Source: Manihot esculenta (lineage: Eukaryota; Streptophyta; Magnoliopsida; Malpighiales; Euphorbiaceae). Taken from it: DNA of 64,000 nucleotides. This document shows positions 12,326-24,790 of the stretch, piece by piece. The stretch is from NCBI RefSeq assembly GCF_001659605.2, contig NC_035171.2:25337825-25401824 (forward strand). Reading direction: 5' to 3'. The notes beneath the pieces were generated by a model that was not told the origin of the DNA, searched no databases, and saw only the letters and a program-made list of their open reading frames with translations. The position numbers were made by a program, and so were the translations under genes. Each line of letters starts with the position of its first letter. Within the stretch, counting starts at the first letter, position 1.

Positions 12326-15300
12326 ATGGCAGCCATGCTGGTGAGTAACAGTACCTCTCTCCCTCTATCTTTTATAGTTGTATATGATCTTACTCTGTCT
12401 TTATTCTTGTGGGAATGGCGGTGAAATTGGGCGAAACGATGAGCAGCAGCCGCAGATCATACTCTTGAAGGAAGGGACGGATACGTCGCAAGGGAAGGCT
12501 CAGCTGGTTAGCAACATTAATGCTTGCACTGCGGTGGCCGATGTAGTCAGGACGACTCTGGGACCCAGGGGGATGGACAAGCTCATCCACGATGACAAAG
12601 GCAGTGTTACCATTTCCAATGATGGAGCTACCATAATGAAGTTGCTTGATATTGTCCATCCGGCTGCTAAGATCCTTGCCGATATCGCTAAGTCTCAGGA
12701 CTCTGAGGTATTGATTTTCTTTTGAAATTCATATAGGTGGCTGGATTGGAGGATAGAAGGAAATGATTTTTTTTTTGTTTTTTTTAAGTACTATGTTAGA
12801 CTTTAATTGAAGTTTGGATTGATCTTCAATGTGAATGTCACGTTATACATATTTACAACTTATTTTTTACGCATATAAGCTTTAGTTCAAAATCAATGGC
12901 AACCATCCTGAAATGATGCTCTAATCAGTTTTCTGATGGTGGAGTTTGTTGATGTTTAACATGCCAAGTGGCATATATCATGGATTTGCAATTTATTCTT
13001 TTCTTGATGCCCTTTGCACTTACAGTTGCATGAAAGCTAAGCATTAATGATCGTGTACTGCATTATGTATATTTGTAAGATGATTATTCATTAGTTAATT
13101 TATTTCATATAATAATTCAATGTTGTACTGAAAAAAATTTACAAGTGCAATGCCAGAACATGGTTACTCATCAAAGTAAATTGCTTTTAGTTAAAGAGAT
13201 CTTACATGTGAGGCATCAAATTTTGGTCAAATATGATCTTGGAAAATTAGTTGGGTTGAAGCTACTTGTACGTTTGTCCAGAATCTGAGACTGGTATGGA
13301 GAATTTAGGGTGATGAGTTTTGTGCTATTTATCACAAGAATTATTTAACTTAGGATTTTTTTTTTGGGGGGGGTGGGTGGGTGGTGGAGGGGCTGAGGGG
13401 ATTCATCTCATTTTGTGATATTTGTTTTCTGAAAAGCTTAAACAATGATTCTTTAAAAATGTTGGCTATGCATTCCACGAAATTACATGTTTTGTGCTAC
13501 AGGTTGGTGATGGAACCACTACAGTAGTATTGCTTGCAGCTGAGTTTTTGAAGGAGGCCAAACCTTTTGTGGAGGATGGAGTCCACCCACAAAATTTAAT
13601 ACGGAGTTATAGGACTGCATGCTATTTGGTAATAATATCTTCTCTCTCTCTCTCTTTAATTGTAGTGTTTGATATTTTGATCTGATCTTAACGTGTCTCA
13701 ATTCTTAAATGCGACTCATGATGTTGCAGGCAATTGAGAAGATCAAAGAACTAGCTGTAAGCATAGAAGGAAAAAGCCTAGAAGAAAAGAAAAGTTTACT
13801 TGCTAAATGTGCTGCCACAACTCTTTCTTCAAAGCTTATCGGTGGGGAGAAAGAGTTCTTTGCTCAGATGGTTGTGGATGCTGTCATTGCAATTGGAAAT
13901 GATGATAGGCTAAATATGATTGGAATAAAGAAGGTAATTTTGATCTGATCATTTAGACTTGTTTGTATATTGTTGCCGATTATGTATTCAAATTGTAACT
14001 TTAACAATTGGCAGGCTTTCATAAATAACCTGGTGCATTGAATGAATATTAGGAAATCATACTGGTTTGGATTCATGGAAACAGTTGTACAAATCATATC
14101 ATGGCGTGTGGAAGTAATTGCATAGACATATTATGCCAAAATATTATGAGAAAGATATTGTTTCTCCATTGTAGTAACGTATCCAAACAATAGAAAAGAA
14201 ATTTAATTTCTCTTCTTTTCTTTTCATATCCTCTTTAATTTCTCCTCATTTCCACTCCATAATTATAGATCCAAACAAAGAGTAAATCACAAGTGAGATA
14301 GTTTGACGAGTAAAAGCTGGTTGACTATATATAATCATTGTCACATAATTTCTGCTGTAATACTGACATGGCTGATCTCTTTACTGAAAGGTTGGACCTT
14401 GTTTTAAATTGTAATATAAACTTTTTGAAATATACAATTTGGCTGTATATGGGGAAATCTCACTTTTTTAACCAATTCCATTTTGAATTGTTGCTCTAGT
14501 CATTCTGTCATATGCAAGTTTTCAGTATTTTGCTTGATTATCAAAGCAACTCCTTGGTGACTGTTTTATTAGATTGTGTAGATTTGGACCATCAAATTAT
14601 CAATAATTATCTAATCTACTTTAGGAAATGCTTGAGTGTTCTTATGATTTGTGCCGTTCTGTTATGACCCATTATTGTGTAAATACCATTTTTCTCTTCC
14701 ATTCTTTTGAGTGGAAGTTTAGAGATTTCTTGAAATTGTAGTTTTGAAGCTATTTTTAATGAAAGATTATTATTTTTTATTTGTGCATGTTTTCTTGCAG
14801 GTACCTGGTGGCAACATGCGAGATTCCTTTCTAGTGAATGGTGTTGCCTTTAAAAAGACATTTTCATATGCCGGGTTTGAACAGCAACCAAAGAAGTTTT
14901 TAAATCCAAAGATACTTCTACTCAACATTGAATTGGAATTGAAATCTGAGAAAGAAAATGCAGAGATAAGGTTGGATTCTATTGTTTTTATTTATTTATT
15001 TATTTGTTGTCACTATAAGAGGTAGTTGTGGAAGTTCATATTGCTGTTCTTTCTGGCTGTAGGCTGTCAGACCCGTCACAGTATCAGTCAATTGTTGATG
15101 CAGAATGGAATATTATTTATGAAAAGTTGGATAAATGTGTACAAAGTGGGGCCAAAGTGGTTCTTTCACGTCTGGCTATTGGAGATTTGGCAACACAGGT
15201 TGGTTTTCTTCTCTCCCTAATTGCATCTGACTTAATTTAAAGGCTGAATGAAATTCCAATGGTTTTTAGCACACATTTGTTCTTTTTTGCGACATTAATT

Positions 15301-18300
15301 ACCTCAGCAGTTGCATTTGCACTTTTACCTTCATCCTCGTAAAATTTTTTTTTTTCTTTATTATTATTATTATAATTTTTTTTAATGTTTGTGGCTTTCA
15401 GTAATTAGATTTATGTACAGAAGTACCTCGTTACTATTCTGGATATTTTCAGTTTTTGACAGTCTGGTAAAGTCTGTTAAAGAAAAAAAGAAATGCATAT
15501 ATATACTGTGTTGATCCTGCTATACGAATGATCGTAATTCAGCATGAACTTTGCTGGAAAAGAATGTTGAAAGCTTGATGTCTGTACTCTAATAGTTAAC
15601 AATTGCTTTTCACAATGTACCTTTTGTGGTCATTGAGTAATATATTGTGATTAGAATATCCACTGTTACTAGTAAACATGCATTCTTTGTATTTCTGTGT
15701 GCTATCAATGATATATTTACTGAATGCTTTGTTGGCAACAGTATTTTGCAGATCGAGATATTTTCTGTGCTGGTCGTGTAGCTGAAGAAGATTTGCAAAG
15801 GGTTGCAGCTGCAACTGGTGGAACTGTGCAGACAACTGTGAACAACATAATCGAGGAGGTTAGAACATCTATTTGATGTAGAATACAGAAATTTTTGTTA
15901 GTTTATGTTTGATATACAACATACTTCTCTTTGTGATCACTGATCAGTTGAAATTATTGTGTGCTTTGGCCTTAAGGTTCTTGGAGCTTGTGATATTTTT
16001 GAGGAAAAGCAAGTTGGAAATGAGAGGTTTAACATATTCAGTGGATGCCCTTCTGGAAGGACAGCCACTATAGTTCTTCGTGGTGGAGCAGATCAGGTAT
16101 GCTAGTTTATTTTGATTGAAATGACAAATTATTTTTATAAATTTCTTTAAGTTAGTGTTTCTCATGTTGATCTTTGTGTTTTCTTGTGACACCAATACCA
16201 GTTCATTGAGGAAGCTGAGCGGAGTTTACACGATGCAATCATGATTGTTAGAAGAGCTTTGAAAAACTCAACCGTTGTTGCTGGTGGTGGTGCCATTGAT
16301 GTATGAGTTTGTCACAACTAATATGACAACTAATTATATCATGATTTATACATTTTAGGCCTTGGTAATAAGGTGATGCTGTTTTATGACAGATGGAATT
16401 AAGCAGATATTTGAGGCAGCATGCTCGCACAATAGCTGGGAAGTCTCAGTTATTTATCAACTCTTATGCAAAAGCCCTTGAGGTAACTAGCTTATGTCAG
16501 ATATGTAGTGTGAAATGTCCTGGTGTAGCATATGAGAAGTGCTTATTTTATGTATGATTTAACATCCTTGTTAGGTAGTCAATTGGCAGAAACTTTTACT
16601 GTTATCTTGAAAAAAATGATTTTATAATTTCTATGGCATTTTGCAATGTCCGAAATCCTCATTGTATTGGATTAAAATATGCATAATAATGTTCTTCTAA
16701 GTTTGTAATTCTAATAATTTTGAAGAAAAATTACTATTTAATCTCTATGGTATAACAAACTCACTAGTTGGTCTCTCTATTTTGAAAAATGCATTAAAAT
16801 TTTTCTGATTTTTTAAAAAGTCTACTAATTAGTCTCTCCGTTAATTTTAGTTGTTAAGTATTTTACTGATTAGTCTCTATAGTTTTGAAAAATTCATTAG
16901 TAAGTCCCTCATGTTTCTTAAAAGTCTACTAATTAGTCCCTCTGTATTAGTGATAGTTTAGACTTTTTGCCTATACTTAACGGCTAAAATTAATAGAGTG
17001 ACTAATTAATAGACTTTTTAAAACATCAGGGGTATTTTAATGCATTTTGTAAAACAAAGGGACCAACTAGTGAGTTTTGTCATATCATAGGGACTAAATA
17101 GTTAATTTTTCTCATTTTTATTCTGCAAAATATATGTCAAGTGATGATGTAATGCTATTATTCTGTGATAACATGTATATGATAAAATCTCTGTTATCCC
17201 AAGGATCTTTGAATTTCATATGTTGTGTCTGCATAGCAGACTAGTTTGTTGAGGCTGTTATCCATGTTATATTTCATATATTGGTGGATAAGTAAACTCT
17301 TACGTGCATGTTGTATTTCTTGATCTGTTAAATTTGTTTGGCATCTTTTGGAATTCATTCTCAGATGTCACATTAATTATGTGGACTATGAATGTGGTGA
17401 ACTCTCTGTATAGTAGCGCTTTTCCAAATACTGTTGGTATTGCTGAATATGCACATGGAAATGTATTTACTGGTAGATTTGGAAATTCTTAATAGCTGGT
17501 CTTCCTTGTACAGAAAATACCTGTACTCTGAGCATATAATAGGTTGGATACAAGGTTCGTGAGATTTCTCATTTATGATCTCTTTTGCAGGTTATCCCGC
17601 GACAACTATGTGATAATGCGGGGTTTGATGCAACTGATGTGCTGAACAAATTAAGACAGAAGCATGCACTTCCATCTGGTAGGTTTCCATTTTAGTTCCC
17701 ATTTGATAGAAAGAATGTTTGCAATTTGTCCATGGTTGAAGGGATTGTTGATATGTTGATATTCTGGCTCATTCCCCTTGTTCTTTTGATGAGCTGGCCT
17801 CTTTCCAGATTATTGGGCTTCTATTGATGGTTGTCTAGCAAATGCAGTTGCAGTGGTTATGTCCGGAATTAATTTTAGATTGAGATTGCATAATGTTTTG
17901 AGTGACAGGTGAGGGTGCACCTTTCGGAGTGGATATCAACACTGGTGGAATAGCTGATTCATTTGCTAATTTTGTTTGGGAACCAGCCGTTGTAAAGGTA
18001 TCTTTCTTTGATTGTTCAGTCATATATGATGACACTGGATGCATTATTTATCTTATACCTTTATATTTATATAATGACCCCTTTGTAAAAATCTTGTAAC
18101 AGATTAACGCAATAAATGCTGCTACTGAGGCTGCCTGTCTTGTATTAAGTGTGGATGAGACAGTAAAGAACCCTAAGGTAATATGAATGGCATGTTATTG
18201 CTCATATTGGAAGTTATGTTTAGCTGCTCACTTTGGGGCTACCAAATATCATGCGTAAATGCTTTTATCTGGTATAGATTTTTTTTTTTTACTGGGAATT

Positions 18301-19214
18301 CAGGGTATGTAGCATTCAGGCCTAGTTTCTTGGTTTCACTGTGCCTGTGCTAGTAGAGAATAAAAATGTTGGGATTAGAATAGTAGATATTTGGTGAGCA
18401 TTGCATGAAAAAGTTTCATACCGTTGCATTTCTGTCATTCACTGAACGATACTGGGAGAAGAGAGTCATAATGTCTTGATGACCCATTCAGTTGATAACA
18501 TATTTTTTTTTTTACCAATGTTTAAAGTAATTGAAGCTCTTGTAGTTGCTGTACTTATTGCTGTACTTCAGGTATCAGTAAGGATCACACAAACTATTGT
18601 TATCTATAAATGCCTTACCTTTATATTAATTCCTTTGATGAAGCATGTCTTGTTTGTCTAAATGAATGATATGCTGCAAAAATATGTTTAAACTTAGGTA
18701 AACTGAAAAAGCCAAGTGAAGCTCTTTCAACCTATTAAATCTCATGAGCATTATAGATTAGTTCTATTATAGATCCTGATGTGTTGTTCAATATTTGCTG
18801 CTCGCCTCCTATTATTATGAGTTGTTAAAAAAAAAGAGGAAAACTGTTAGGAAATATATGTATTTTACTTATTAAGCGTAATGATGAAATATGCTGCAAA
18901 GTAATGCATATTAAGCTACCTTGGTCTATCCTGTAATTAAAGAAGTGTCCCAAATTTTTGCAAATTAGTTAATTTGTCTATTGGATTATAAATTGGATCA
19001 AAGCCTACTGTTACCTAAATATTAAGTGTGCCAAATTCAATTACTGATAAAGTGTCATTCTGAAATGAAAAAAATTCAACTGTCTGATGATTTCTCATGT
19101 TGGTTGAACGTCCAGTCTGAAAGTGCACAGGGGGAAGCTGCTGCAAGTGCTATGGGCGGTAGAGGGCGGGGAGCTGCCTTCCGTGGCCGTGGACGAGGTA
19201 TGCGAAGACGATGA
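12326..19214 (+). CDS. CCT7: T-complex protein 1 subunit eta (CCT7, TRiC/CCT chaperonin)
   Basis: Fourteen coding exons join to an uninterrupted 562-aa protein: 12326-12340, 12447-12707, 13503-13628, 13730-13933, 14801-14970, 15063-15198, 15742-15858, 15977-16096, 16202-16300, 16393-16482, 17591-17678, 17909-17997, 18103-18177 and 19116-19214. All introns are GT-AG and all phases fit. CCT7 is one of eight subunits of the ATP-driven cytosolic chaperonin that folds actin, tubulin and other proteins. Chaperonin motifs are TLGPRGMDK (42-50), NDGATI (63-68), GDGTT (94-98, ATP-binding/catalytic loop) and GGGAID at the end of exon 9 (about 411-416). The C-terminus is Gly/Arg-rich, ending GRGRGMRRR as in plant eta subunits. 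Exon 1 encodes only MAAML. An alternative acceptor 3 nt upstream of exon 2 would add one Gln. Intron 10 carries a foldback repeat. Confidence 0.97.
16722..17113. mobile_element. Foldback (MITE-like) element in CCT7 intron 10
   Basis: The two halves of this 390-bp stretch are near-perfect inverted complements. The left half runs 'ctatttaatctctatggtat'-'actagttggtctct'-'ctaattagtctct'. The right half runs 'agagtgactaattaatagac'-'gggaccaactagtgag'-'catagggactaaatagtta'. The whole would form a long hairpin. There are no coding features and no clear target-site duplication. The 'actaattagt-ccc' words also occur in the foldback elements at 20443-23702, so they may be distantly related families. Confidence 0.7.
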
Positions 19215-19480
19215 GCTAACTGGATGTGATTTGCAGGAGGTGTTGTACTTGTTAACGAGCATCTTTCAAATTTTCTCCCCTTGATATCAGTCGGTTTCAA
19301 TGTATGATCATTTGAATTAGATTTGTTCTATCTGCCTATTCAACTTATGGACGTAGTGGCCTTGCGACTCATTGTCTAAAATTTTGTTGATTTGGTATTT
19401 TTTGGAGATGCAAGTTCTTCTTCTCTTATTTTTTGCTGGGTGTCTAAATCCTTCAATAATGAGTAATAAAACATTTTTTT
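19215..19480 (+). other. CCT7 3'UTR / downstream region
   Basis: Non-coding sequence after the CCT7 stop. 'aataatgagtaataaaac' near 19455-19475 is a plausible near-upstream polyadenylation element. The exact 3' end is unknown. Confidence 0.4.
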
Positions 19481-20442
19481 AAAATATGATATTTAATAAT
19501 GAAATAAGGATAAAAGTGAATTTATAAATGAATGTGCATAAAAATGAAAATGAATATTAAATTTACAAAGTATATTAATTTATAATAAGAAAATGTACTA
19601 TTTATTCTTTGCAAAATTTATTACTTAATCTATTAATAGAAGTTCTAAAAAGTCTATGTTCATTTTAGTCTTAAAAAATGAAAAATTATTATTTAATTTT
19701 TGCGAGAAAGGTTGTGAGATAGAAAGGTTGTTAATTAACTTATTGATTTTGAAAAAGATATAAAAATTTTAAAAATATATGAAAATATTTTGAGGTGGAA
19801 AAAAATATTAATTAAAAATTTTTTTTTATCAATTTTAATAAAATATTAAAAAAAATAAAAATATACTCGATATAAAAAAAATTAATTAATAAATATTTTT
19901 ACAGAATTAAAAAATTAATTAAAAAATTATTTTCTAATAAAATTAAATATTTTATTATATAAAGTCAAATATTTTTAAACAAAATAATTAATGAATTTTT
20001 TATATCATAAAATTAAATAATAAAATATTTAATAATTAAAATTAATAAAAAGATTAATTGATATATTTTTAAAATTTTGTTGAAATTGAGAAATTCAGAA
20101 TTAAATAATAATTTTTTATAATAATAAAATAAAAATATATTTTATAAATTAATTGATTGAAATTTTTTTTAAAAATTAATTGATAAAGATAAATTCTTAA
20201 AATTATTAATTATAATTGAGAAAAATAGTTTAATAGAATTTGTGATAAGCGAATCAATATTCATAGGAGTGTGGGTGAGTTTGTTTTTTGTTATGATTTT
20301 TTATTTAATTAAAAATTAAATAATTCATTCAGTTGTTAGTATTTTATTTTTATTTTTATTTTTATTATAAAATATTTTTAAAATAAAAAATAAAAAATAT
20401 TAATTTTCTTATTACAGATTCTACCGCACCATTATATTTTTA
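19481..20442. other. AT-rich DNA with degenerate 'taattaattaat' repeats
   Basis: No coding content. 19600-20150 contains decayed words similar to the foldback family (for example 'tactatttattctttgcaaaa' and 'ttacttaatc'), suggesting old repeat copies. No clean ends were found. Confidence 0.4.
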
Positions 20443-21646
20443 GGAGATTTACAATTTAATCTTTGGGTATTGTCATTATTAACAAATTAGTCCCTGTATT
20501 TTTAGAAACCTATTAAAATATCCTTATGTTTTTTTTTCCGTCAACGAAATAGTCATTTCGTTATTTTTTCCGTTTAAATTAGATAAAGGAGGAGAGATAA
20601 AATTTTTAAAATTCAATTTTACCCTCAAATAAAATCCTTTATTTAGTCATTGGATATTGTTATTATTAACAAGTTAGTCCTTACATTTTTAAAAATTAAT
20701 TAAAATGTTTTTATCTTTTTCCATATCTATTAAAACGTCTTTATCATTTCTTTTCGTCAATAAAATAGTCCATATCTTTTCTCATATCTATTAAAACGTT
20801 CTTATCGTTTGTTTCTATCAACGAAATAGTCATTCCTCATCGTTTCTTTCTGTCAACGAAATTGTCCCTCCCTATAATTTTTAGAAATCTATTAAAACGT
20901 TTTTATCGTTTATATTTGTCAACAAAATAGTTCCTATCTTTTCTCGCATCTATTAAAATGTCCTTATCGTTTCTTTTTGTTAACGAAATGGTCCCTATCT
21001 TTTCTTTTCTCCTCCTCCTCCTCCTCCTCAAAAGAAGAAAAAGAAGAAGAAGAAGAAGAGAAAGAAGGAAAAGAAGAAAAAAAAGAAGAAAAAGAAGAAA
21101 AAGAAGAAGAAGAAGAAGAAGAAGAAGAAGGAGAAGAAGGAGAAGAAGAAGATGAGAAAGAAGAAAAAGAAGAAGAAGAAGAAGAAAAAGAAGGAGAAGA
21201 AGGAGAAGGAGAAGAAGGAGAAGAAGAAGAAGAGAAAGAAGAAAAAGAAGAAAAAGAAGAAAAAAGAAGAAAAAAGAAGAAAAAGAAGAAGGAGAAGAAG
21301 AAGAAGAAGAAGAGAAAGAAGAAAAAGAAGAAAAAGAAGAAAAAGAAGCAAAAAAAGAAGAAGAAGGAGGAGAAGAAGCAGAAGAAGAAGAAGCAGAAGG
21401 AGAAGCAGAAGAAGAAGAAGAAGAAGCAGAAGGAGAAGAAGGAAGGAGGAGGAGGAGGTGGAGGAAGAGGAGGAGGAAAACAATGGGGATAATTTAGTCT
21501 TTTACTATATTTTTAACGGAAAAAATAGACGAAATGACTATTTTGTTGACGGAGAGAAAAGATAAGGACGTTTTAATAGGTTTCTAAAAATATAGGGACT
21601 GACTTGTTAATAATAGCAATATTCAGGGACTAAATTGTAAATCTCC
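20443..21646. mobile_element. 1.2-kb foldback element with (GAA)n core, complete copy
   Basis: The ends are inverted repeats of about 75-80 bp. The left end starts GGAGATTTACAATTTA and continues through 'aacaaattagtccctg' and 'agaaacctattaaaat'. The right end is its complement, finishing TAAATTGTAAATCTCC at 21646. Inside the left arm are about five diverged direct repeats of 55-60 bp, each with 'atctattaaaacgt', 'cttatcgtttctt' and 'gtcaacgaaatagtcc'. A (CTC)n run (21010-21030) follows, then about 450 nt of almost pure purine, mainly (GAA)n, and a closing (GAG)n run. Long Lys/Glu- or Phe/Leu-rich reading frames here are artefacts of the microsatellite. No transposase is present. I could not find a convincing target-site duplication. 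Confidence 0.75.
21030..21480 (+). repeat. Homopurine (GAA/GGA)n microsatellite tract
   Basis: About 450 nt in which nearly every + strand base is a purine, mostly AAG/GAA triplets with GGA and a few GCA interruptions. It forms the core of the foldback element around it. Such tracts can form intramolecular triplexes in principle (established DNA biophysics); nothing shows that they do here. Confidence 0.9.
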
Positions 21647-22080
21647 TTTTTTTTATAAATGAATTTGGTAAATCTACGAAGCATAGGCATTTCGGAGAAT
21701 TGATTCTGATGGTGAAATTAGGATTTTAAACAAAATGAAGACTAAAACATGGGGACTTTGGTGAATTTGTGTTAAAACTTCAAATTTAATAAAACAAAAA
21801 TAGTCAAATAGCAACGCTTGAACGCCAAGTTAACTTTATCTCTTTTTTTAACAAGTTAAATCTCTTTACTAATAAAAATGTTTCTTTTCTTTTTTTAAAG
21901 ATTTTCCAACCATGTGGATTTAAATAATTTCCATTACACATGTCAAAATATATTTTATCACTTAAAACATTATTATTTCACGTTTTAATTGACAAATTCC
22001 TTTTTCCCTATATTGATATGGATTGAGTTATCCATGATTTCCACATTTACAATGACTAATATAGCAAGTAGTGGCAGCTA
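21647..22080. other. Intergenic, no gene seen
   Basis: AT-rich sequence between the complete foldback element and the hAT MITE. No coding content or paired repeats were recognised. Confidence 0.5.
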
Positions 22081-22088
22081 ACTACCAA

Positions 22089-22538
22089 TAGGAGTGAGCA
22101 CTATTCGGTTCAAACCGAAAAAATCGACTGAACCAAATCGATTTGAAAATTTGATTCAGTTTTTTATACATTTCGGTTCAGTTCAGTTTTCAATTTTAGA
22201 AATTTCGGTTATTTCGGTTTTGATAAAAAAAAATTGAAAAAACCAAACCGAACCGATTAGTGATAATAATATATTTTTTTAATAATATAGAGAAATTAAA
22301 TCATATTAAGATTAAAATATTTTAATTAAAATTTAAAATATTAAAAATAAAGTGTAAAAAATAAAAAAATTATTAAAAATCAAAACCGATCAAATCGAAC
22401 CGAATCAGACCGGTTCAGTTCGATTTGATTTTTGACCAAAATCGATTCGGTTCGATTTTCATAAACACTAAAATTTTGATTTTCAATTTATTCGGTTCGG
22501 TTCGATTTTGAACCGAACCGACCGAATGCTCACCCCTA
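22089..22538. mobile_element. hAT-type MITE with perfect 8-bp TSD
   Basis: This is a 450-bp element with inverted ends TAGGAGTGAGCA and GCTCACCCCTA, followed inward by tandem 'ttcggttc' and 'gaaccgaacc' words that are complementary between the arms. It is flanked on both sides by the 8-bp direct repeat ACTACCAA (22081-22088 and 22539-22546), the duplication length expected for hAT transposition. There is no transposase, so it is non-autonomous. This end type (TAGGGGTGAGCA) is widespread in plants. Confidence 0.88.
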
Positions 22539-22748
22539 ACTACCAATGCCTTAAAAAACATAAATAAAATATTTATAAGAAACAAATCTATTAAAAAAAT
22601 ATGAAAATAAATAATATATTATGATACTATAACTCTTCTATTAATAAAATTTAGGTAATTACTATTGTAATGATCTCCGATATTGGAAAAATTCCATAGT
22701 GTAATTAACTTAATTTTTAAGGATTAATTATTCTATTGTTTATAAATT

Positions 22749-23702
22749 GAGAGATTTACAATTTAGTCCCTGGATATTGCCATTATTAACAAGTTAGTCC
22801 CTGTATTTTTAGAAACCTATTAAAATATTCTTATATTTTCTTTCCGTCAACGAAATAGTCTTTCCGTCCTCTTTTCCGTTAAAATTAGATAAAGGAGGAG
22901 AGAGAAAATTTTTAAAATCCAATTTTACCCTCAAATAAAATTCTTTATTTAGTCATTGGATATTGTTATTATTAACAAGTTAGTCCTTACATTTTCAAAA
23001 ATCTATTAAAACGTTTTTATCTTTTTCCATATCTATTAAAATATCCTTATCATTTCTTTTCATCAATAAAATAGTTCTTATCTTTTCTCATATCTATTAA
23101 AATGTCCTTATCGTTTCTTTCCATCAACGAAATAGTCCTTTCTCATCGTTTCTTTCCGTCAACGAAATTGTCATTCCCTATATTTTTAGAAATCTATTAA
23201 AACGTTCTTATCGTTTCTGTTTGTCAACAAAATAGTCCCTATCTTTTCTCATATCTATTAAAATGTCCTTATCGTTTTTTTTTGTCAACGAAATAGTCTC
23301 TATCTTTTCTTTTCTCCTCCTCCTCCTCCTCCTCCTCCTCCTCCAAAAAAGAAGAAGAAGAAGAAGAAGAAGAAGAAGAAGAAGAAGAAGAAGGACAAGA
23401 AGAAGAAGAGAAAGAAGAGAAAGAAGAAAAAGAAGAAAAAGAAGAAAAAGAAGAAGAAGAAGAAGGAGGAGGAGAAGAAGGAGAGGAAGAAGAAGAAGAA
23501 GAAGAAGAAGCAGAAGCAGAAGGAGAAGCAGAAGCAGAAAAAGAAGCAGAAGGAGGAAGAATTGATGAAGAAGAAAAGGAAGGAGGAGGAGGAGGAAGAG
23601 GAAAATAATGGAGGGTAATTTAGTCTTTTATTATATTTTTAACGGTAAAAATAGATGAAATGACTATTTTGTTGACGGAAAGAAAAGATAAGGACATTTC
23701 AG
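22749..23702. mobile_element. Foldback element with (GAA)n core, right-truncated copy
   Basis: A second copy of the 20443-21646 family. It begins GAGATTTACAATTTAG and carries the same 'atctattaaaa'-'cttatcgtttctt'-'gtcaacgaaatagtc' direct repeats, a longer (CTC)n run at 23316-23344 and a (GAA)n core (23347-23610). The right arm reaches 'gaaagaaaagataaggacat' and then stops abruptly at about 23702, so the outer 75 bp of the right terminal repeat is missing. A frame through the core predicts only Arg/Lys-rich low-complexity protein and is not a gene. Confidence 0.72.
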
Positions 23703-24790
23703 GTTAGTTTTGTTCTAACTTTTGCCTAAGCCACCTTTTATGGCTTTTTAACTTGTCGAGCTTTTTTTTTTTATAATATTATTCCTACTTTTACCTAACC
23801 CATTCTCTGCATGTTTTTGACTTAGTAAACTATTTTCTTTTTCAAATCTAGCAGCAAGAGAAGTTCAAACTATTAGCTACTCTTGCCAAGTCTCCTTCAT
23901 GGCCTCAAAATCTACAATCGAAGCGGCTCTTTAGTCTCATGATTGTTTGGTTTGCTGTTTAGCTCAATTTTGACATCCTTTGGATAGTTCCTTAGTGAAA
24001 TTTTGCTCATACTACCTTTTGGACCGACATGCCATGTGTTGCTATCATTAGCTTGACTAAATCTTCTTTCTATATTCCTACTCAGCTCGTTCGATCTTAT
24101 GGCCTGCTCTAATTTATCCTTTAGATGAGGGTTGCGTAGGAGTAGTTAAGCTAATTTCTCGCTTTTTTACAAAGGATTCATGACACATGGGCAAGGCACT
24201 CCATCTAGACTCTTTGATTTCTTATTCTATTGATGTAGTTTTTTTTAGCAAAACATTTAACATTGATAATCAAATAAAATTAAGTTCTATTTATCCAAAT
24301 GAAATAAAATTAAGTTCTATTTATACAAATGAAATGCACTTTTTATTAATTGGATATATCTATTTTTCTTTACTACAACTTGAACTATTAACTTAAATTC
24401 TAAAATTCAATTAAATACTCAGATATTCTTACAAACTTTTTTTAAATTCTCTTCTACAGATTTTCAATCCAACTTTTTATTTATTTTTATTATTTTAAAA
24501 AAAATTATTATTTAATTAAAAAATTTATTAATTGATTTATTTATTTTGAAAAATATATTAAAATGTTAAAATTTTAAAAAATTTATTAATTATTTTTTTT
24601 ATAGTAAATATGAAAAAATATATTAATTATTTATTAGTTTCATAAAAATATTTATTAATTATTTTTTCATATTGAATACATTAAATTTTTTATATTAAAT
24701 AATTAAAATTAATTAATAAATTTTAAAATATCAAAAAATATTTTAATCAGTTTTTCAAAATCAAGGCAAATCAAATAGTAATTTTCCTTT
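23703..24790. other. Intergenic, unclassified
   Basis: 23703-24200 has more balanced composition, with 'acttttgcctaagccacc' and 'acttttacctaacccatt' as an imperfect direct repeat about 90 bp apart. I recognise no protein in it. 24420-24790 is AT-rich with degenerate 'ttattaattgattt' words. There is a 28-bp near-tandem repeat at about 24276-24335 ('aaataaaattaagttctatt' twice). Confidence 0.4.

Noticed and set aside
20958..21565. Long reading frames (Lys/Glu/Arg-rich on +, Phe/Leu-rich on -) over the purine tract
   Set aside because: They are direct translations of (GAA)n/(CTT)n microsatellite inside a foldback element, in several frames at once; there is no codon structure or domain.
23263..23565. 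Arg-rich 100-aa reading frame
   Set aside because: Same microsatellite effect in the second foldback copy.
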